64,000 nucleotides of DNA from Areca catechu (Eukaryota; Streptophyta; Magnoliopsida; Arecales; Arecaceae), in NCBI GenBank assembly GCA_021397845.1, contig CM038040.1, positions 64,682,088 to 64,746,087 of the forward strand. Reading direction: 5' to 3'. Both the position numbers and the translations under genes were made by a program. The stretch's first letter is position 1, and every line of letters starts with the position of its first letter. Positions 1 to 11,674 of this stretch are shown here, in pieces. The notes beneath the pieces are model-generated. The model was given only the letters and a program-made list of their open reading frames with translations. It made no database searches and was not told where the DNA came from.

Positions 1-264
1 CCCTGGATGGGAAGCCTCTATCCCAGCCATGGAATGTATAAAACCTTCGTAAATATTATCAATAAACAGGTTCCTAAATTTCCTGTACAAATTTGCTCAA
101 CTCTACTCAACTCAGAATGGCTTGTTGCTCCGGTTGAATGACAATAGCCTAATTGGCTCGATCTAAGAAATCAGCCAACTACGCAAAGGAGAGTCTGATC
201 CACTCGCCTTATCAGTATGCCCGATGAGCGCAACAGATGGCCTAGTCAGGCTACCAAAAAGATT

Positions 265-433
265 GAAGGCATAGGGATGGTTTAGATAACCTACCCTACA
301 GAAAATCCAAAGACATGCCGGGGCAGGCCTAATCAGCCTACCTTACACTAAAAAGGTACAAGGATGGTTTTCATAGCCTACCCTACGGTAAATCCGAAGA
401 CGCACCGGGATAGGCCTAAACAGCCTACCTTAA
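265..433. repeat. Two-copy diverged tandem repeat, period about 87 bp
   Basis: The segments at about 276-346 and 363-433 both run from 'ggatggttt' through 'cctaccctac' to 'cagcctacctta', with scattered substitutions. Short tandem repeats between pol and the antisense genes also occur in Tat-2 (44769-45128) and are common in Tat elements. No coding potential is seen in bases 1-670. Confidence 0.7.
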
Positions 434-766
434 TCATGACAGAAATGCATAGCGACGGTGCAGACACCCCACCTAATGGTAAATCAAAAAACATGCTTAA
501 AAGGACCAATGTCGTCCTTCCTGTCGACAACAAACATCTCTGGGATGGCCCAACCAGCCTCACATCTTCCCTATAGATCGCAAATGGTCCAAGGAATCCA
601 CGCTCTAGACATGATGTAATACAACATACCGCAAGAGACATATGGGAAGAGGTAAGAAAAGTTAAGATATTTCATTCCTTTTGATTTTTACAAAAAAAAA
701 AAGAAGAGAAACTCTCACAAAGAGAGGATAAAAAAAAGGTAGGAGAAGGGTTGTAGGAAAGCATTT

Positions 767-1279
767 TCAATAACCTCCCGCCGGATCTTTTGCGTACCGG
801 CGGAGGGAGTTCTGGAATGACGATGAAGGGGCCCCGGGGTTCATATCTGGACAAGAATCCAACCCCTCATCGGAGTCGGAATCAACCTCGTGTCTAGGAA
901 AGGGAACAGAGGGCTTGATATTGTCCAGGCCTTTCAAGTCATAGAACTTGAAGGCCTTCCCCCTGCATTCCCGGAACCCCTGATGGTAGGAGTCCAAAGC
1001 CGCTTTGGTGACCTCCTTCCTGAAAGCAGCGGATGCCTTGAAGTCCGAAACGATGTTCGCCACCTCCTTCTAGGCCTCCTCTACCTCCACGACTGCCACC
1101 ACGACCTGGGCCCTGGCCTCCTTCAATTGAGCCTCCAACATGCGGACCTTCTTCTCCAGACGGTCCATAATGGGCTCATCATCATCGCCCGGCTCAAAGA
1201 ACTCCGGACTCCTCTTCCTTTTAGGATCGACGACCCTCCTCTTCGCCGCTTGTCAAAGCTCGGAGGTGCTGAACCTCAT
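767..1279 (-). pseudogene. Antisense accessory gene B of Tat-1 (coiled-coil protein, two nonsense codons)
   Basis: Reading the minus strand from the ATG at 1279 gives a frame of about 170 codons ending at the TGA at 767-769. It is broken by a TGA at codon 9 and a TAG near 1072. The N-terminal part is basic and then acidic (KRKRSPEFFEPGDDDEP), followed by a Glu/Lys/Leu-rich probable coiled coil. The C-terminal part has YHQGF...KAFKFYDLKGLDNI, which resembles the ends of the other two antisense genes in this window. The ATG lies about 75 bases after a TATA box. Function is unknown; it looks like a self-contained short version of the Tat antisense ORF. Confidence 0.6.
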
Positions 1280-1352
1280 TTTCGACTGAAACACCAAGAA
1301 GGAAGAAGAAGTCTGAGAGGATGATGACGCTTGACAGCAGAAGACAAGGTCC

Positions 1353-1360
1353 TATTTATA
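1353..1360 (-). promoter_or_regulatory. TATA box upstream of antisense gene B
   Basis: The minus strand reads TATAAATA here, about 75 bases before the gene B ATG at 1279. The spacing fits transcription start plus a short leader, suggesting an antisense transcript independent of the LTR. Confidence 0.5.
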
Positions 1361-2035
1361 AAGATCCTTCACCCATGACTGACTGCAGGGAGGCGTGCTC
1401 CACATCTTTTCCTAGCCACATCAGAGAGCGCCACGTGTCCAAGCGACGCTTCGAGAACCAGAAGATCGCTTGAGGGTCATTCTCGGGACAACAACTGTCG
1501 GCACTTTGAATTCAGAGGAATTTCCATCGTGCGACAGCGACATTAATGGCTCCTTTTTGGAAAAGGAAGACCTGGCGGCATACAATGTGCAAGAAAATGC
1601 GACTGTATGAATATTGATACACTGCATGGACTAAGAATCGTAATCAAACTTCCTTAATTACCGGTCAACAGGGAGTTGACACCTGTCTACCCCAACAGAC
1701 AGGTTCAGTTATGAGAGGAAGGTGACACCAGCCTAATTGACCATAGACAATCTTCGGCAATGAAGTTCTAACTTATTCCAAAGTTCGTCTTCATCAACTA
1801 CCAATCAAACAGCCGTTCAACCAAGTAGAAGAAGGAACAGTAAACTTTGTTCAAGCTACATCTGAAAACACAACATAGCACATGCAGAAGAAGAAGAAGC
1901 TACTTTGAAATATGGAGAAGTTGTCATATAAAAACCATTGACAGCACAAAAAAGAAAACACACCTAAAGCTACTTAGATTATTCAACATCAACTGGAGGA
2001 GACCCAACACCACAGGATTGAAGCAACTTGTCAAC

Positions 2036-2083
2036 CTACATAGAAAAGATCTCATCGACTTGGGCTGGGACCGGAGACCCTTC
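2036..2083 (-). pseudogene. 3' terminal fragment of antisense gene A, cut off by the Copia insertion
   Basis: When the Copia element and one CCTTC copy are removed, the minus-strand frame leaving 13248 continues here in frame for about 15 codons and stops at a TAG at 2036-2038. This fixes the original end of gene A, whose main part lies at 13248-15337. The fragment is recognisable only through that junction. Confidence 0.7.
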
Positions 2084-2915
2084 TGTTGACCCCTAAAGTG
2101 ATTTTTATGATAACAAAACATTGGAGCATACATTTAGTCATCTAACAACTCTTCAAATGATTGACAAGTTTTTGTAGGACAACTACATTGACACATTTTT
2201 CAATTCCTACAATCTTTAATATTTTGTGTTGAGTTGTAAATTATTTAGAATCTTATAAAGAAGAACCCTACAAAAAATTTCTATTAAAAACAAGTTCAAG
2301 GGTTACTTCTAATAGTCTTTCAAGCTTCAAGTTTTCTTGATTTTATGGTAAAAAGTGCTTGAAGAAGACTTTAAAGCATGGGACAAGTGTTATGGAAGTT
2401 TGAAGCTGATCTAGCTGAAGAACCACATTCGAGCTAACTGGATGAACAACCTAGTCGACTCTGGCACTAGCACTAAAGACAAGTTCTCTAGCACACAGAT
2501 CCAGCCGACTGGTACCAAGGTCCAGCCGACTCGTCCAGAACAAGGTTGAGAACGTTCTGAGATTCTCAGGAATCCGAGCTGACTGGAATCAGATCCAGCT
2601 GACTCATCTAGAACTCAGATGAAAATGGTCTGAGAAGCCTCTGAGATTCCAGCCTACTAGAATTCAGCCCAGCCAACTCATCCAAAGTGAGGTATTGTCT
2701 CAACTGGGGAAGCTAGCTGACTGGCACTCAACCCAATCGACCCGAACTTCATCCGAGCCAACTCGAAGTTTGTTCGAGCCGACTGAAATGACGGGGTCAC
2801 CTCTAACGGCTAGTTCCAGTTCTCAGATTTTGATTTCCAAAAGTGCTCCAACGATAACCTGTCACCTCCCAATGGTCTACAACGTTCAAAATCAAGGGAA
2901 GGCAGTTGAAGTCTC

Positions 2916-2923
2916 TATAAATA
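2916..2923 (+). promoter_or_regulatory. TATA box of the Sirevirus 5' LTR
   Basis: TATAAATA lies within CTCTATAAATAAGG and is conserved in the 3' LTR at 12507-12514. It should set the U3/R boundary about 30 bases downstream. Confidence 0.7.
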
Positions 2924-3199
2924 AGGTATAAGAACATCTTTGGAGAGACTAATGAGCAAATAATGATTTATTGAGCATTTATTGAACACTTATTGAAGTG
3001 AAGTGAGAGAGCACTAGAGCTTTAAAGTTTGTCTTCAAGCCTGCAACAACTCTTACCAGAAGCTTGAAGCACCTTTTGAGGAAAGCAAGGAAGTTATTGA
3101 AGTGCATTGAAGAGCATTCAGTGGATCTTCACTCGAGCTGAATTGGCAACCACCCAGACAACAGAGTTTGTCTTTATTATTACTTTTTTAATCTATCAT

Positions 3200-3425
3200 T
3201 TAGAATATCTGGGTTATTGGTAAGCCCTGCTGTAAAAACCAAATAGGTTACTTTGGTGAGCCTTTAAAACCAGAGTGTAGAGGTTTCTTTGGTGAGCCTA
3301 GCTAAAAACCAAAGTATAGAGGTTTTAGGTGAACCTGTAAAAACCTAGCTTGGATTTCTTTGGTGAGCCCGATTTCAAAATGCAAATTGTAGAGGTTTGG
3401 ATTGTGAGCCTATAAAATAATCCGA
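3200..3425 (+). repeat. Short tandem motif array in the transcribed part of the Sirevirus LTR
   Basis: About five degenerate copies of a 35-45-bp unit follow one another. Each has TTTGGTGAGCC, then AAAACCAAAG or similar, then TAGAGGTTT. The array recurs in the 3' LTR at about 12800-12990, where one unit is shortened. It lies after the TATA box and so would be in the RNA leader. Confidence 0.6.
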
Positions 3426-3680
3426 CTGTATCTCGGTTTGGGGGATATGTGGAAATCCCGAGTGGTGAACTTGGGTAGTGGACGTAGGAGCTGGGTTGCT
3501 CCGAACCACTATAAATATGCTTTGTTTGTATTGTGTTTGTTCTATCTTTTAGCTTCTGCTTTCATTCTCTGATTAACACAGCACCTAACCACTAATTGAA
3601 ATTACTTGTGCACATATTCACGAAAATTTTGTAATTCCCAATTCACCCCCCTCTTGGGACTAAGCCACCTAGGCAACAGC

Positions 3681-3692
3681 TGGTATCAGAGC
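3681..3692 (+). promoter_or_regulatory. Primer binding site, initiator Met-tRNA type
   Basis: TGGTATCAGAGC starts two bases after the LTR end at 3678. This is the canonical plant Copia primer site, complementary to the 3' end of initiator methionine tRNA. Confidence 0.9.
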
Positions 3693-3721
3693 AGTGTCTC
3701 TGATTACTTGAGTTAAGATCG

Positions 3722-5617
3722 ATGTCTCATCCCATGAGTACATCCTTGGCCAAGGGCCAATCAACAAATAGACCTCCACTATTCATGGGCACTAATTATT
3801 CTTATTGGAAAGCATGAATGAAAATTTATATACAAGCTATAGATTTTCAATTATGGAAGGTCATCTTGAAAAGGCCACACATTCCCATAATTAAAGTTGA
3901 TGGCATGGACATCCCTAAGCCTGAAGAGGACTGGGATGATCATGATATGAAGATGGAGGAATTGAACGCCGAAGCAATGAATTTATTATATTGTGCTTTG
4001 GATGCTAACGAGTTCAACCGAATTTCTACTTGCTCATTAGCAAAGAAAATCTGGGATAAACTCGAAGTGACCCATGAGGGAACTTCCCAAGTGAAAACCT
4101 CCAAGATAAATCTTTTAGTTCATAACTATGAATTATTCAAAATGGAACCTTCTAAAACAATATCTGCCATGTTCTCTAGATTTACATATATTATTAATGG
4201 TTTAAAGAGTCTTGGCAAGGTATACTCTAATGCAGATCTAGTTCAGAAAATCCTTCGCTCTTTGCCCGACAAATGGGATCCCAAGGTAACTGCGATCCAG
4301 GAAGCTAAAAATCTCAACACTTTGATGCTGGATGAACTGCTAGGATCACTCATCACCCATAAGCTAACAATGCAACACATAATAGAAGATGAGCAGAAGA
4401 AAAAGAAGACAATCGCCTTCAAAGCTGCTTTCGATTCAAAGAGGGATGATGAAGAATTTGAAGATGAAAGCACCTCCTCCAATGATGACCTAGAAGACGA
4501 AGACATTGCTATGGTTGTGAGGAGATTTAAAAAATTTATGGGAAGAAAGAAAGGAAGGTACAACCGGAAGTTTCACAGGAAGGATTATGGAAAGGAAAAG
4601 GAAAAGGACAGAGAGAAAGATAAAGAGATAGTCCCCACGTGCTACGAATGCAAGAAGCCGGGGCACATACGTCCGGACTATCCAATGTTGAAGAAATCCT
4701 TCAAACAAAAGAAGAAAAAGAAAGCCATGGTTGCCACATGGTCCGACAGTGAAGACTTAACATCATCTGAAGAAGAAGAGACCACCAAGACTGCCAATCT
4801 TTGCTTAATGGGTCTCGAAGATGAGGTAACGTCCCCTAACGACTGCACTGAATTTGCTTTCGAAGAACTAAATTCTGCTTTTCATGATTTACTTTCTGAA
4901 TTTAAGAAAGCTGGAGTAAAGATAAAATCATTGAAAAATATGAATGATTCTTTACTCAAACAAAAAGATGAAATTTCAGAAAAGAATATTTTATTGCAAA
5001 AGGAACTGCATGACTTTTCTGAAAAATCTGAAAAACTGAAAAATGAGAATTTATCAAATGAAAAGAAAAATATTGATTTACTTGCTGAAAACAATGAATT
5101 AAAAAAGGAGATTACAAAACTCAAACCTTTGGTTGAAAAACTCACTTTATCTTCAAATAAGCTTGAGCTAATTTTAAAAGAACAATGAATTTCTGGAAAT
5201 AAAGCTGGAATTGGTTTCAAGACTTCTTTTATAAATGGAATTTCAGCAACAACTTTTGTGAAATCTAAAACACCAGCTCAAAATATTTTATCTCAAAAGG
5301 TTTCAGCCACACCAAAAACTATTTCTACTTCAAAATCTTTATCATATGTTCCTAAGAATTTGAGCAAAAATGCATACATTCCAAAAGGTTCAAAATCTGC
5401 ATCAAGTGCATCAACTTTTAGAACTTCAAATTCTATTTCCAACAAAAATTCTAAAGTTGTTTGCTATGCTTGTAAAAGAATAGGACATAAAGCTTTTGAA
5501 TGCAATAATTTTAGCAATGTCCATAAAAATGTAAAAAAGATTTGGGTTTCTAAAGGAACCACCTCTGCTGACCTGCAAGGACCCAAGGTAGCTTGGGTAT
5601 CTAAAAGAATTCATTGA
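3722..5617 (+). pseudogene. gag: gag of the Sirevirus-like element, broken
   Basis: The frame opens at the ATG at 3722, meets a TGA at 3815, runs open 3818-5188, meets a TGA and continues in frame to 5617. The N-terminal half resembles the Copia gag domain (UBN2/DUF4219-like; GTNYSYWK near the start). A Lys/Glu-rich zone precedes a CCHC knuckle near 4639-4680 that reads CYECKKPGHIRPDY, so its last Cys is Tyr. A coiled-coil stretch follows, then a second, intact knuckle near 5461-5505 (CYACKRIGHKAFEC). Gag would form the cytoplasmic particle that packages element RNA. With two in-frame stops and one lost zinc ligand it is probably non-functional. Confidence 0.85.
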
Positions 5618-6840
5618 CTGTTTTGCAGGAATGTCTTGCAGCCCAAAAATTGAAGAAAAGGTGGTACTTGTACAGCGGTTGCTCAAGACATATGACGGGT
5701 GACAAGGACCAATTCATCACCCTTGAAATAAAAGAAGGAGGTATGGTCACCTTTGGAGACAATGGCAAAGAGAGAATAATCGGTATTGGTAAGATCAAAA
5801 TAACTCCCTTTACTTTTATTGAAAATGTTTTGCTAGTAGACAAATCGAAACATAATCTCTTAAGTATAAGTCAATTATGTGATAAAGGCTTCAAGGTTGT
5901 CTTTGAGTCTTCTATGTGCATAGTTACTAACTCTTTAGATTCTAGCAATAAATTCATTAGACATAGACTCGGGAATATCTATGTGGTGGATCTTAATGAT
6001 CTTGCCATGTCTAGTAGCCCTAGTCTAGTTGCAATGAATGCTAAGACCAAAGAGTCAGGCTTACTATGGCATAGACGATTAGGTCATGCTAGCATGCATA
6101 CAATTGCCAAATTAATTTCTAAAGATCTTATTAGAGGCTTGCCTAAGTTTAAAGTTGATTTGAATCATGTTTGTGATGCATGCTAAATGGGTAAACAAAC
6201 TAGGGGGAGTTTTAAATTAAAGAATATAGTTTCTACAACAAGACCTCTTGAACTACTTCACATGGATCTTTTCGGACCTACTAGGACCACAAGCCTATGA
6301 GGGATGAAATATGCTCTTGTGATAGTAGCCGATTTTTTGAGATTTATATGGGTTTTGTTTATTGCATCGAAAGATGAAACTTTTCATATTTTCTGAAAAT
6401 TTCATAAAAAGGTTTCAAACCAAAAGAACTTATCTTTGATTTCAAATAGAAGTGATCATGGAACTAAGTTTGAAAATCAATTTTTTAAAGATTATTGTAC
6501 TGAATTTGGCATTGATCACAACTTCTCCGCTCTTAGAACACCTCAACAAAATGGTATTGTAGAGAGGAAAAATAGGACATTGGAAGAAATGGCTCGCACA
6601 ATGTTGTGTGAAGGCAATCTTCCAAAGTACTTTTGGATAGAAGCGATGAACATTGCATGTTATATTTTAAACCGCGTTTTAATCCATCCTATCTTAAAAG
6701 AAACCCCCTATGAGCTTTGGAATGACAAAAAATCCAATATTAGTTATTTTCATGTATTTGGTTGTAAATGCTTTGTGCATAACAATGGAAAAGATAATTT
6801 AGAAAAATTTGATACTAAAGCTGGTGATGCAATTTTCTAA
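5614..6840 (+). pseudogene. pol: pol part 1: protease and integrase of the Sirevirus-like element, broken
   Basis: The protease region reads WYLYSGCSRHMTGD: the catalytic Asp of the DSG triad is Tyr (TAC at 5671-5673). The gag-pre-integrase zinc finger follows (WHRRLGHAS near 6070 and CDAC near 6174-6185), then the integrase core with a TPQQNGIVERKNRT motif near 6540-6580. In-frame stops occur at 6184 (TAA right after CDAC), 6298 and 6395, and the frame shifts near 6840. The protein would have processed Gag-Pol and inserted cDNA into the genome. It cannot be made intact. Confidence 0.85.
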
Positions 6841-6992
6841 GTTATTCTTGACATAGCAAAGCATATAGGGTTTTTAATAAAAGGACTCTTACTATTGAAG
6901 AGTCAATTCATGTCGTATTTATTGAAACTAACCCTACACCTTCTAGACAAGAAGAGTGCATAGACAATAATGCAGGTACATTACAAAAAGGA

Positions 6993-8620
6993 ATGGATGA
7001 CTTGAGCATTCAAGACAAAGACACTCAAGGTGGAGAAGAAACGGTAAGTAAGGATCACACTGATCTATCAAGGGACTGGAGGTATGTTACATCTCACCCT
7101 AAAGAATTAATAATAGGAGATCCTTCACATGGTGTTAGGACTAGGGCTGCACATAAGGATGCACATGACTACCTAGCCTTTGTATCACAAATAGAACCCC
7201 ATAGCTTAGAAGAGGCTGAGACTGACCCAAACTGGATGATGGCAATGCATGAAGAATTAAACCAGTTTAAAAGAAATAAGGTATGGATACTTGTAGATAG
7301 ACCTACAGACCACCTAATTATAGGAAATAAATGGGTCTATAGGAATAAATTAGATGAACAAGAAAATATTATAAGGAACAAAGCTAGATTAGTGGCTAAA
7401 GGATATAACCAAGAAGAAGGTATTGATTTTGATGAAACTTATGCACCCGTAGCAAGACTATAAGCTATTAGATTATTACTTGCAATTGCTTGCTACATGA
7501 ACTTTAAATTCTTTCAAATGGATGTAAAAAGTATATTTCTTAATGATTTTTCTCTAAGTTTTTGTGGAACAACCACCATTTTATCACGCCTTTCCAAACC
7601 ATGTATTCAAATTAAACAAAGCATTTTGTTTGAAACAAGCTCCTAAACCAGTTGAAAACTTAGCACTTTCAAACTTTTCAAGAGGAAATGTAGATAAAAC
7701 TTTATTTATCAAATAATGACATCTTAGTTGTACAAATATAAATGATATCATTTTGGTATAAGAATCTTTTGTAAAAACTAAGCTTATCCTTAATGGAAGC
7801 TTGGACTTCAAGTAAAACAAATGCATCTTCTTCAACTAGATACATCAAGGAAATCATCAAAAAGTTTGGTATGGAGAGTAGCAAAACAATGAGCACACCC
7901 ATGAGCCCAGCTTGCAGACTGGACAAAGATGAAAATGGATCCAATGTTGACCAAAAGCTATATAGAGGTATAATCGGATCCTTATTATATTTAACTGCAA
8001 GTAGACCTGACATATTATACAGTGTACGTGTATGTGCTAGATTTCAGTCATCACCAAAAAAAACACATATGCTTACTGTAAAGAGAATAATTAAATATTT
8101 AAAAGGAACAAGTAATTTATGAATTTGATATTTTAAATATTCTACTTTGAATTTGATTGGATTCTCTGATGCTGATTATGCTGGTTGTAAAATAGATAAA
8201 AAAAGTACTAGTGGTACATGTCAATTTCTAGGATTGAATTTAATTTCATGGCACTGTAAGAAGCAAAACTCCGTAGCCTTATCCATAGCTAAGGCTGAGT
8301 ACGTGACTGCCGGTAGTTGTTGTGCTCAAGTGTAATGGATTAAACAACAACTAGAAGACTTTGGTGTATCACAATCTAAAATTCTAATTAAATGTGATAA
8401 CACAAGTGCTATCAATTTGACAAAGAATCCAATTCAACACTCTAGAACCAAGCACATTGAAATTAGACATCATTTTATTAGAGATCATGTATCAAATGGT
8501 AATATTGTGCTTGACTTTGTGCCTACTGAAGATCAAATAGCTGACATATTCACCAAGCCACTCAATCAAGATAGATTTGAGCTAATTAGAAATGAATTAG
8601 GACTTTGTGATCCCTTCTAG
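6993..8620 (+). pseudogene. pol: pol part 2: reverse transcriptase and RNase H of the Sirevirus-like element, broken
   Basis: The RT N-terminus (WMMAMHEELNQF near 7216-7260; NKARLVAKGYNQEEGIDFDE near 7377-7436) ends at a TAA at 7461. About 7560-7790 is a decayed stretch with deletions where the YVDD catalytic site should be; only AT-rich remnants survive and the motif is destroyed. A readable frame resumes at 7793-8122 (SRPDILYSVRVCARFQSSP) and the RNase H part (GFSDADYAGC; IFTKPLNQDRFE) runs to 8620 with stops at 8122 and 8335. The domain order RT then RNase H after integrase is the Copia order. Confidence 0.85.
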
Positions 8621-9105
8621 ATTCTTCAACCTAATTCCTTCAATTCTAAGGAAACTTTATCTAGAAAACCTCCTCAATTTATTCTATTTTATTGAGCTTT
8701 AATTTCCTTCAAATTTTATTCAAAATCCTTCTGAATTGTGTTCAAATTTCTCAAAACTCTATTTTCTCTATTTGAGTCGACTGGATCCTAATCCTAGTCG
8801 ATTGGATTTTTCTGTGAGTTTTGAACTTGTTCTGGCCTAGCCGGCTTGAACAGTTTCGAGTCGACTAGAATTTCTGATGATTTTAGAGAAGCTCTGGCCG
8901 AGTCGACTGGAAACCCTTTTAGGGCTACTCGAGTCAACTGGATTTTCACGCCAAGGCGTTTCGCTTAGGGTTATAAACTCTTCTCCAAACCATTTAGCTT
9001 CTATGTTATCTTCTCTAACGGTTCACTCATCTCCAAAACCCACTCCAAAGACTTCCTACTCCCTACAAAGCACTCCATTCTCTTGCTTTTCCATCTCTCC
9101 TAGCT
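8621..9105 (+). other. pol-env spacer with repeated GTCGACTGGA-type motifs
   Basis: No coding frame is convincing. Between about 8770 and 8942 there are five copies of a motif near GAGTCGACTGGA, the same family as the GCCGACTGG repeats in the element's LTR U3. Confidence 0.55.
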
Positions 9106-10924
9106 ATGGCACCCAAATGTGCGACAGGAAACGGTCTGCTAGGGTTGCTCCTTCGCCTGAAAAAGAAAGAAGGTCCAAGAGAAGACAAGAAGAGCCAAGC
9201 AATGAAGAAATTGCATAGGAAGCCACAAGAGAAGTTCCATCAGCTCCCAGCCAAGTACCCTCAATGTCTACACGTCCGGTAACCTCCGGTCGCCGAATAA
9301 ATTTTGAGTTTATTAAGGGCATTGGGTTAAAGATAGGAGACTTAATCGAAGACCAAAGGTGGAGGAAATTTTGTTCATTGAATGAGAAAACCTATCCTAC
9401 TTTGGTTAGAAGCTTTTATGAGAACCTAAGGTTGGGAACTAACCATGTGGAGTCCACTATCAAAGGGAAGAGGGTTATTATGAATGAGGAGTCCTTACTT
9501 GAATTACTGGATATTCCATCTGAGGGACTGAAGTTTTTAGTAATTGAAAATAGAAAGAAGACTCTGAAAACAATTTTGAACAAAGAGGATGTAGGAGGAA
9601 TTGGGACTGTTTTAGCTAACACCCTATCATTGAAAATGAGACTACTTCACAACTTCATTTGTAGAATCTTCTTATAAAGAACTGGTAGGTTCGATTGGGT
9701 GAGCGAAAAGAATTTATGTCTCATGGAGCACATCCTAGAAAGAACTCTTGTCAATCTATCATATATTATAATCATGCAGATGAAAGAAACAGTAAGAAAG
9801 GCTAAATCCTGTTTGCCATATGGTATGATGCTTACATTGTTGTTTAAATCCCATAGAGTCAATTTGGATGGTGAAGATGGATTAGAATTGCATCACACTG
9901 ATATCTACACATCTAATACTCTTGAGAGAATGGGATATTATCAAGTGGAAGGAGTCTAGAGAAAGAAGGGCACAAATATAAGAGCCATTGGCAGCTCCAG
10001 TAGTAGTGAAGAAGAGGAAGAGGAAGAAGTAGCTGGAACTTCCTCTACACCTGTACCAGAGCCTGAGTCATTTATACCTGAGCCTGCTGCTGTCACTGAG
10101 GAGACTAGAGCACCGTCATATATATTTGATTTGCTTGCAGCAGAGTTTGACTTGCCAGCACCGGAGTTTGACCTGCCTTCAGTTGATGCTCCTTTACATG
10201 ACTATCCTACTGCAGCTACACAGCCTCCGATTATCCAAGTTCAGATTGAAGAACAGTTAAAAAACTTGACAGATTCACTGACTAGTACTATAACTTCCTT
10301 ATTTACTGATTTGAAACAGTCAGTGGACAGTAGATTGGACAAACTAGAAAAGAATTTTCAAATCTAAAAGAAAAGGTTGAAGCTATAGAATCTTCAAGGT
10401 CAGCACCTCAGATAGACCTTCAGCCTATTCTGAAATGTATCTCTTCAAGTTCTGAAACAATTTTAAAGTCTGTGGATGCCACTTTAAATGAATATCAGAC
10501 TGAATTGAAAGAGCTTAGAGATAGAGTGGGAACTATTGTAGATACAAGAGGTATGGAAAAAGATTATACTAGGGGCATTGGAATCATAACATCAGAGCTT
10601 GGCAGACTTCGAGGATCAGCAGAAGCCTTTGCCAATGTCCAAGCAGCTGAGCTTGTATCTATGCAGAAAGAGATAGGTGAAATGAAAGAGGTAGTAAATA
10701 AAGTACCAGTTAGCCTCAAGGACTTGGATCAGTAGTTGGGAGCATTGTGGGTGGAAATGGTGTCTCTCAATAGCACTGTCAGTTCATTGGAAGTCACAGC
10801 TAGGACAAGACCATTGTATGATCCGCCACCCATTTTCTCTAGGGCACCTAGTACCTCTATTCACCCTAGGGCTCCTCCTCCACATGCTTCATCTAGTCGA
10901 GCACCTAGACCCACTTCTGATTAA
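9106..10924 (+). pseudogene. env-like ORF of the Sirevirus-like element, broken
   Basis: A frame starting near an ATG at 9106 needs a frameshift soon after, then runs with stops at 9216, 9675 and 9957. It shifts again near 10365 and ends at the TAA at 10924. The middle part (NEKTYPTLVRSFYENLRL near 9385-9430; MNEESLLELLDIP near 9480-9520) resembles the 'putative plant transposon protein' domain (PF20167-like) found in the region after pol of Sireviruses. A Ser/Glu-rich linker and two likely coiled-coil stretches follow. I see no signal peptide or clear membrane segment. Function is unknown in this family; 'env-like' refers to position only. Confidence 0.65.
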
Positions 10925-11192
10925 ACATTTTGTAGTTTCAGTACCTTTTTGGATGTTTTTGAAATTTTTGTAATGACTGATGTACTGAACACTTTTTAAC
11001 AGAAATGAAATGAACAACTTTTTAATTACTGTGTAATGTGTGTACTTGTATTATCTTGATTACACCTCTATTTGTTTAAATAGAATTCTCACTCTAAGTT
11101 GAGAAAGTAAAATTATCTCAAACAAATATTGAAACTTTCTCAATCTATTTAAAATTCTGAGCTTAACTGTTTAACCTTTTTGAATTGTTGAC

Positions 11193-11674
11193 AAAAAGGG
11201 GGAGAATCATAGAGTGCATGAAAGAATACATGAATTGCAATAGTAATACTAAAGTAAAGTAGACAGGGGAAGTTTTTAAGGCATTTCTGAATGATCTCTT
11301 ACATATTATTCTGATAAAATATTCAAGTGAATGTCAAAGGGGAAGAAACTTAAAAATAATTCATATTGCCTAGAAATCTTATAAACAGGGGGAGATATAC
11401 ATGTTTAACTTACATACTTCAATGATTTTTATGATGCTCTGATGCTCTCAATTTATCATATCTATCAGTCGATACTTAATGCTGCTTGATACATATAAGC
11501 AATCAATCTCTGATATTTACAGTTTATTAATTTGATTTTGTGCATAACTGTATAGCACATACTGATATACATTTGAGATTACAGTTGATTTTTAAATATA
11601 AATGCTTACATATTTGTGAATAGAGTAGATTCTTTTCATGCCCAATATTTTGTCATCATCAAAAAGGGAAAGAT
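11193..11674 (+). promoter_or_regulatory. Polypurine tracts before the Sirevirus 3' LTR
   Basis: Three purine tracts are seen: AAAAAGGGGGAGA near 11194, CAGGGGGAGA near 11386 and AAAAAGGGAAAGA directly before the LTR (11661-11673). Multiple polypurine tracts upstream of the 3' LTR are a recognised Sirevirus hallmark; the last is in position to prime plus-strand synthesis. The rest of 10925-11660 is AT-rich untranslated DNA. Confidence 0.75.

Larger units (their letters stand above)
2084..3678 (+). repeat. 5' LTR of the Sirevirus-like element (1595 bp)
   Basis: It matches 11675-13247 along its length. U3 carries many copies of a motif related to GAGCCGACTGGA. TATAAATA lies at 2916-2923. The 3' end has the typical Copia stretch TTCACCCCCCTCTTGG before GCAACA. 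Several GCCGAC copies kept in the 3' LTR have decayed here to GCTGAC, GCCAAC or GTCGAC. Confidence 0.93.

Noticed and set aside
265..433. CRISPR-like array
   Set aside because: Only two diverged tandem copies in a plant retrotransposon; no spacer structure.
1421..1627. 68-codon minus-strand frame between the two antisense genes
   Set aside because: No similarity to the antisense gene family and no start context; treated as spacer.
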